Made by a program: the position numbers and the translations under genes
In this document: one piece after another, positions 6,220-9,427 of the stretch
Numbering within the stretch: position 1 is the stretch's first letter
Layout: every line of letters begins with the position of its first letter
Assembly: GCA_900548415.1 (NCBI GenBank)
Contig: URKO01000024.1
Location: 1-9,427 of the forward strand
DNA from: an uncultured Porphyromonas sp.
GTDB taxonomy: Bacteria > Bacteroidota > Bacteroidia > Bacteroidales > Porphyromonadaceae
Direction of reading: 5' to 3'
DNA: 9,427 nucleotides
Notes under the pieces: generated by a model
Told to the model about the DNA's origin: nothing
Databases searched by the model: none
What the model saw: the letters and a program-made list of their open reading frames with translations, nothing else

Positions 6220-7734
6220 TTATTTGGAGTTGTTGATGATGCTACGCACACAGCGGAAGCCAATGTAAGAGTGCGCCTCATCTTGTGGTGCGTAGATGCG
6301 TCGTGTGGATCTGATGAAGCGGAGGACGTCCTTCCACGAGCCACCCTTGGCGACCTTGCGCCGTAGCATCGTATTGTCCTCGCGAGCTGCGTTGTAGTGC
6401 ATCTGCGGATTGACATCGTCCATCATCTCGTAGCTCGAGACGAAGTAGCTCGAGCTGGTCCACTCCGCCACGTTGCCCGCCATATCGTAGAGGCCGTAGT
6501 CATTGGGCGAGAAAGTGCTGACCTGCGAAGTAATCACCTGCCCGTCGGCTGCGTAGTCTCCCTCGAAGGGCTTGAAGTTTGCCAAGAAGCAGACATCCTC
6601 CGAGTCTAGGTCTTCGCTATTCCACGGGAACTTTGTGTTAGTTCGTCCAGCACGCGCTGCGTACTCCCACTCAGCCTCGGTGGGTAGTCTAAACTCTGGT
6701 ACAATCGCTCCATCGGGAAGGTTCAGCCCCTTGCGGTAATTGTCCGTGCGCCAGTGACAGAAAGCGGTCGCTTGCTCCCACGAGACACCCACCACGGGGT
6801 GGTTGTCGTAGCGAGGGTGGTTGAAGTAAGTGCGGGTGTAGATCTCATTCTTAGAGTTGGGGTAGTCGTTGACCCAGACCGTCTCGTCGGGGTAGATCGC
6901 TACGATGTAGGTATTGAGGAAGTCGTACTCACTAGCGAGCTGACGTGTGATCGTCTCACGGATCACCTCGCCACGGTCGTTGACGTAAGCCGTGTCCTTA
7001 GAGATCATCACTGGCTCCTGGACTCCCTTGCTGGCGCGCACATCCTTTTGTAAGTTGTTGCGGTAGAGTGCTGCTGCGTGGTAGTCGTAGACCTCGTATT
7101 TGTAGAGCATTTGCTTAGGATCGAGCTTGCGCTCGCCCGTCACGGGGTTCGTGTAGTAGACGCTCTCCATCGCCTCCAGCTCCTGCTCTAGCGCACGCTT
7201 AGGATTGGGTAGCGGCTGAGACCAGTCGAGGTAAGGCTTGACGGGGTCACCATACTTGTCTGTAGTGATCTTGTAGAGCGGGTTACCCCCGTATAGCGGG
7301 TCTGCAAGACGCTCACGAACGATCGAGTCACGCACATAGTAGACGAACTGTCGCCACTGCGCATTCGTCACCTCCGTCTGATCCATCCAAAAAGCATCTA
7401 CCGAGATCGCCCGGTACTCTGCGGGGAGGCCCCATACGGTGTCCGCCTCACGCTCGCCCAGCACGATGTGTCCTTGTGGTATCTGTACCATGCCGTAGGG
7501 CGCTGGCTCACTCCACGAGGCGAGTCCCACACCCACCAGCTCGGCACTCACGCCAGAGCCCCGCTTGGGCGCGCAGCTTACCATGCTCAGCACGGAGATG
7601 AAGAGTAAGAGTAGTGCCAAAGCACCTAGTAGGGGCAAGGCTCCCGCTCTGATTCTAGTCCTAAGCCTTTGTACGGAACGGGCGTCATGCGCGCTCTGGG
7701 ACGGACTGCTGTATGTCGGCAAAGCTTCTTTCAT
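6220..7734 (-). CDS. porK: PorK/GldK, outer-membrane lipoprotein of the T9SS ring
   Basis: 504 residues. A hydrophobic segment (about 31-53) ends at MVSC, giving a likely lipidation site at Cys54. About 30 mostly polar residues precede it, an unusually long N-region, and no other Met lies before the lipobox. The mature part has the sulfatase-modifying-factor (FGE-like) fold: MVQIPQGHIVLGE (82-94), FWMDQTEVTNAQWRQFV (115-131), HPVVGVSWEQATAFCHW (312-328), FRLPTEAEWEYAARAG (348-363), YGLYDMAGNVAEW (413-425), KGGSWKDVLRFIRS (463-476) and IGFRCV (491-496). A family-specific insertion of about 180 residues sits between the second and third motifs. By family knowledge the protein is structural, not an enzyme: with PorN it forms the periplasmic ring, and it contacts PorP. 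Confidence 0.95.
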   Translation of the reverse strand: MKEALPTYSSPSQSAHDARSVQRLRTRIRAGALPLLGALALLLLFISVLSMVSCAPKRGSGVSAELVGVGLASWSEPAPYGMVQIPQGHIVLGEREADTVWGLPAEYRAISVDAFWMDQTEVTNAQWRQFVYYVRDSIVRERLADPLYGGNPLYKITTDKYGDPVKPYLDWSQPLPNPKRALEQELEAMESVYYTNPVTGERKLDPKQMLYKYEVYDYHAAALYRNNLQKDVRASKGVQEPVMISKDTAYVNDRGEVIRETITRQLASEYDFLNTYIVAIYPDETVWVNDYPNSKNEIYTRTYFNHPRYDNHPVVGVSWEQATAFCHWRTDNYRKGLNLPDGAIVPEFRLPTEAEWEYAARAGRTNTKFPWNSEDLDSEDVCFLANFKPFEGDYAADGQVITSQVSTFSPNDYGLYDMAGNVAEWTSSSYFVSSYEMMDDVNPQMHYNAAREDNTMLRRKVAKGGSWKDVLRFIRSTRRIYAPQDEAHSYIGFRCVRSIINNSK

Positions 7735-7781
7735 AGCTTCTAAGTTGTTTCAGAGTTCTATTTAATAGTGAGACGTACGGG

Positions 7782-8837
7782 CTAAAGGAGTCGGATGCTC
7801 TTGTAGCTGTTGGTCCCTTTCTTGTGGCTAGACATCGGGAGCGCATAGGTTATCACCAGCTCGTGACTGCCCCAGTTGCCCCTCGCCAACTGACTCGTAG
7901 GCATCTCAAAGAGGTAACCCACGTGACACTTGCCAAAGAGCGCTCCCAGCCGTAGCCCCGCCGCTTGCAAAGGTCGGTACATCAGACCAGCCTCCCATCG
8001 CTGCGCAAGGCGCACATCTAGGTTGACATCCACCCGCCACGACGTCAAGTTTGTCGAGGCAAATAGTGAGGGGTGCCACGATAATAACGCACCTGGTGGT
8101 GTAATATTGTACCCACAGACCGCATTGATATGTATCGGCACCTTCTGATAGTAAAGCCTATCGAGGGTGATGCGCGGCACCGTGAGATGACGCCCCGAGA
8201 CACCGATGAAGTAGCGAGGCGTGTGCCATAAGACTCCCGCAGAGAGGTCGAAGGTACGTCCCGACACAGGCGTTTGTGGCAGCGAAGGGTCGTTGGGCGT
8301 CATTGCCCCTCCGTCTGGTATGTGTGCCTTAGTGCCATCGTATAGGAGGTTGATCATGCCCAGCCCTGTGCCGATAGAGAGGATCTTGTCCCCCTTCCAG
8401 CGAAGCTGAAAGGCATACTCCGCTTGTGCCTCTGTACGGGTAAAGAGTCCCGCACGCTGCGCCACGACCACCAGCCCCACACCGTGGTAGCTCTTGCCCC
8501 ACTGTTGCTCCGTATGAGCCGAGACAAAAAGGTTCGCAGGAGCTCCCTCGATACCGATCCACTGCTGATGATAGGCAGCCGTCAGGAGCAGATCTTTCTG
8601 CAGCCCGATCGCTGCCGGGTTGTAGTAGTTCTGCAACCGTCGGTAGTCGGAGAAAAGCGGGTCCACCTGCGCCAGCGAACGCATCGGGAGCCAGCAGGTC
8701 ACGATAAGTAGACATAGCAGGAGCCTCCCGAAAGACTTACGCCCCCACCTCACCGTAGCGCACACGCCCCTCTCCGACTGGTGCTCTCTTGGCGCAAGCC
8801 GTATAGCGCAGATCCGTAGTGGGCGCGTCTCTCTCAT
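7782..8837 (-). CDS. porP: PorP/SprF-family outer-membrane protein of the T9SS
   Basis: 351 residues from the ATG at 8837. A signal peptide core (GRLLLCLLIVTCWL, about 37-50) ends at RSLA with cleavage before Gln57. The mature start QVDPLFSDYRRLQNYYNPAAIG and the following QQWIGIEGAPANLF are typical of this family of outer-membrane barrels, as are the alternating beta strands to the end (ELVITYALPM near the C-terminus). By family knowledge PorP is needed for secretion and interacts with the PorK/PorN ring. The 36 residues before the hydrophobic core are long, Arg-rich and unlike a usual signal peptide. A GTG at 8753 (codon 29) would give MRWGRKSFG followed directly by the core and is a plausible true start. 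No RBS settles the choice. Confidence 0.92.
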   Translation of the reverse strand: MRETRPLRICAIRLAPREHQSERGVCATVRWGRKSFGRLLLCLLIVTCWLPMRSLAQVDPLFSDYRRLQNYYNPAAIGLQKDLLLTAAYHQQWIGIEGAPANLFVSAHTEQQWGKSYHGVGLVVVAQRAGLFTRTEAQAEYAFQLRWKGDKILSIGTGLGMINLLYDGTKAHIPDGGAMTPNDPSLPQTPVSGRTFDLSAGVLWHTPRYFIGVSGRHLTVPRITLDRLYYQKVPIHINAVCGYNITPPGALLSWHPSLFASTNLTSWRVDVNLDVRLAQRWEAGLMYRPLQAAGLRLGALFGKCHVGYLFEMPTSQLARGNWGSHELVITYALPMSSHKKGTNSYKSIRLL

Positions 8838-8862
8838 CCTAGGTGGTGTGTGGTCATAAGCT

Positions 8863-8872
8863 CATAGCTATG
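8863..8872. promoter_or_regulatory. Perfect 10-bp palindrome in the porP leader
   Basis: catagctatg is a perfect palindrome 25 bp upstream of the annotated porP ATG, in the only gap of the operon longer than 60 bp. I see no TAnnTTTG box in this gap, so a separate vegetative promoter for porP is not supported. The palindrome could be a binding site, for example for an alternative sigma factor or regulator, but chance occurrence is quite possible. Confidence 0.2.
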
Positions 8873-8913
8873 CAGAGATTCCCCGATTATGAGTCAGGGC
8901 CTATAGTAGCGAG

Positions 8914-9135
8914 TTAGTACTCCTCCTCGTTGAAGAAGAAGTCCTCCTTGCTAGGGTAGTCTGGCCAGATATCCTCGATGGTCTCGTACTCCTCGCCCTC
9001 GTCCTCGATCTCCTCGAGGTTTTCGATCACTTCGATGGGCGCGCCTGAGCGCTGAGCATAGTCGATGAGCTCATCTTTGGTAGCAGGCCAGGGAGCATCC
9101 TCCAGCTTGGAGGCCAATTCTAACGTCCAGTACAT
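8914..9135 (-). CDS. Small acidic DUF2795-type protein upstream of porP
   Basis: 73 residues. The N-terminal half (about 3-43, with LEDAPWPATKDELIDYAQRS and a following EVIENLEEIED) resembles the DUF2795 family, small Bacteroidetes proteins of unknown role. The C-terminal half is strongly acidic and aromatic (IWPDYPSKEDFFFNEEEY). There is no signal peptide or membrane segment, so it is probably cytoplasmic. It is the first gene after the consensus promoter at 9256-9286 and lies 76 bp before porP on the same strand, with no terminator between. It is therefore probably cotranscribed with the secretion genes. I recall a similar small gene before porP in P. gingivalis, from memory only. Whether it acts in secretion is unknown. 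Confidence 0.85.
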   Translation of the reverse strand: MYWTLELASKLEDAPWPATKDELIDYAQRSGAPIEVIENLEEIEDEGEEYETIEDIWPDYPSKEDFFFNEEEY

Positions 9136-9249
9136 AGTCAGTCTATATCAGTGGTTATATATAATAAGGAGTATCCTATCGGAGAGAACGGCCGTGTCGC
9201 TAGATTATTGCACACCTTCGCCGACTCGCCCCATAGCTCATCTCCTACG
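9136..9249 (-). other. Predicted 5' leader of the operon
   Basis: Noncoding stretch between the predicted transcription start and the DUF2795 start codon. Its last third is AT-rich (tatatataataagga on the plus strand). It contains a possible 13-codon reading frame (9241-9200, MSYGASRRRCAII) preceded by AGGAG, too short to support by sequence alone. No recognised riboswitch or leader-peptide pattern was seen. Confidence 0.4.
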
Positions 9250-9255
9250 AGCGTG

Positions 9256-9286
9256 CAAATATAGACAACCTAGACCACATTTACAA
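9256..9286 (-). promoter_or_regulatory. Bacteroidetes-type promoter of the DUF2795-por operon
   Basis: On the minus strand, TTG (9286-9284) is followed after 20 nt by TATATTTG (9263-9256), a full match to the vegetative TAnnTTTG element at normal spacing. Transcription would start near 9249, giving a leader of roughly 110 nt before the ATG at 9135. No other consensus promoter was seen between here and the porN stop. Confidence 0.7.
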
Positions 9287-9398
9287 CACTTCAGATTACG
9301 GGCTCCCGCAAATGTCTCGACTAGCCACGTCCCGCACGTCCGTTGTAGTACGTTGCTACTCGTGAAATTTCGGACAGCGTCCGAGTCACAAATGATAT

Positions 9399-9427
9399 CC
9401 ACGTGGAAAACCCCAAACCTCCACGTG
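9399..9427. repeat. Start of a possible 22-bp repeat cut by the window edge
   Basis: ccacgtg occurs at 9399-9405 and again at 9421-9427, exactly 22 bp apart, with an A/C-rich spacer (gaaaaccccaaacct). The first copy extends to the 8-bp palindrome ccacgtgg. The second runs into the window end, so whether this is an array, a pair or chance cannot be decided here. Confidence 0.4.

Noticed and set aside
6220..7734. Sulfatase-modifying enzyme activity for the FGE-like gene
   Set aside because: The lipobox, the large family insertion and the position in the porPKLMN order identify it as PorK, a structural ring protein.
8329..8715. 128-codon open frame on the minus strand in another frame
   Set aside because: It lies within porP, is Gly/Ala-rich without recognisable motifs, and is a frame shadow.
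9200..9241. 13-codon upstream reading frame in the operon leader
   Set aside because: It has an ATG and a nearby AGGAG but is too short to judge, with no attenuator-like hairpin or codon runs after it.
9371..9383. Small inverted repeat cggac/gtccg as a terminator
   Set aside because: The stem is only 5 bp with a 3-nt loop and no T tract on either strand.

Overview
The window is a stretch of a Bacteroidetes chromosome, most likely a Porphyromonas or close relative in the Porphyromonadaceae. This rests on three things: a complete porP-porK-porL-porM-porN block for the type IX secretion system (T9SS), a putative T9SS cargo protein beside it, and promoters that fit the Bacteroidetes consensus (TTG, about 20 nt, TAnnTTTG). 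The GC-rich sequence and protein-level differences from what I remember of P. gingivalis suggest another Porphyromonas species. This placement comes from memory of the families, not from a search.

Every credible gene is on the minus strand, so transcription runs from high to low coordinates. At the right end (9136-9427) are a candidate repeat cut by the window edge, a consensus promoter (9256-9286) and a leader of roughly 110 nt. Next come a 73-codon DUF2795-type gene (9135-8914), porP (8837-7782), porK (7734-6220), porL (6166-5132), porM (5074-3524) and porN (3485-2265). The gaps are 76, 47, 53, 57 and 38 bp, and I see no consensus promoter or terminator inside the run, so it is probably one operon. 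After porN lie a tandem repeat copying the porN 3' end (2184-2278) and a strong hairpin terminator (2142-2175).

A second transcription unit follows. It has a consensus promoter (2019-2048), a 31-bp inverted repeat directly upstream of the -33 element, a gene for a secreted leucine-rich-repeat protein with a T9SS type A sorting domain (1991-111), and a terminator (45-78) nearly identical to the one after porN.

The products fit together. PorL and PorM form the proton-driven inner-membrane motor. PorM spans the periplasm to the PorK/PorN ring under the outer membrane, and PorP is the outer-membrane partner of that ring. The neighbouring LRR protein looks like a client of the system. The core T9SS locus is known. 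The less described parts are the DUF2795 leader gene, the duplicated terminator segment flanking the cargo gene, the operator-like dyad, the porN tail repeats and the low-complexity extensions of PorL and PorN.
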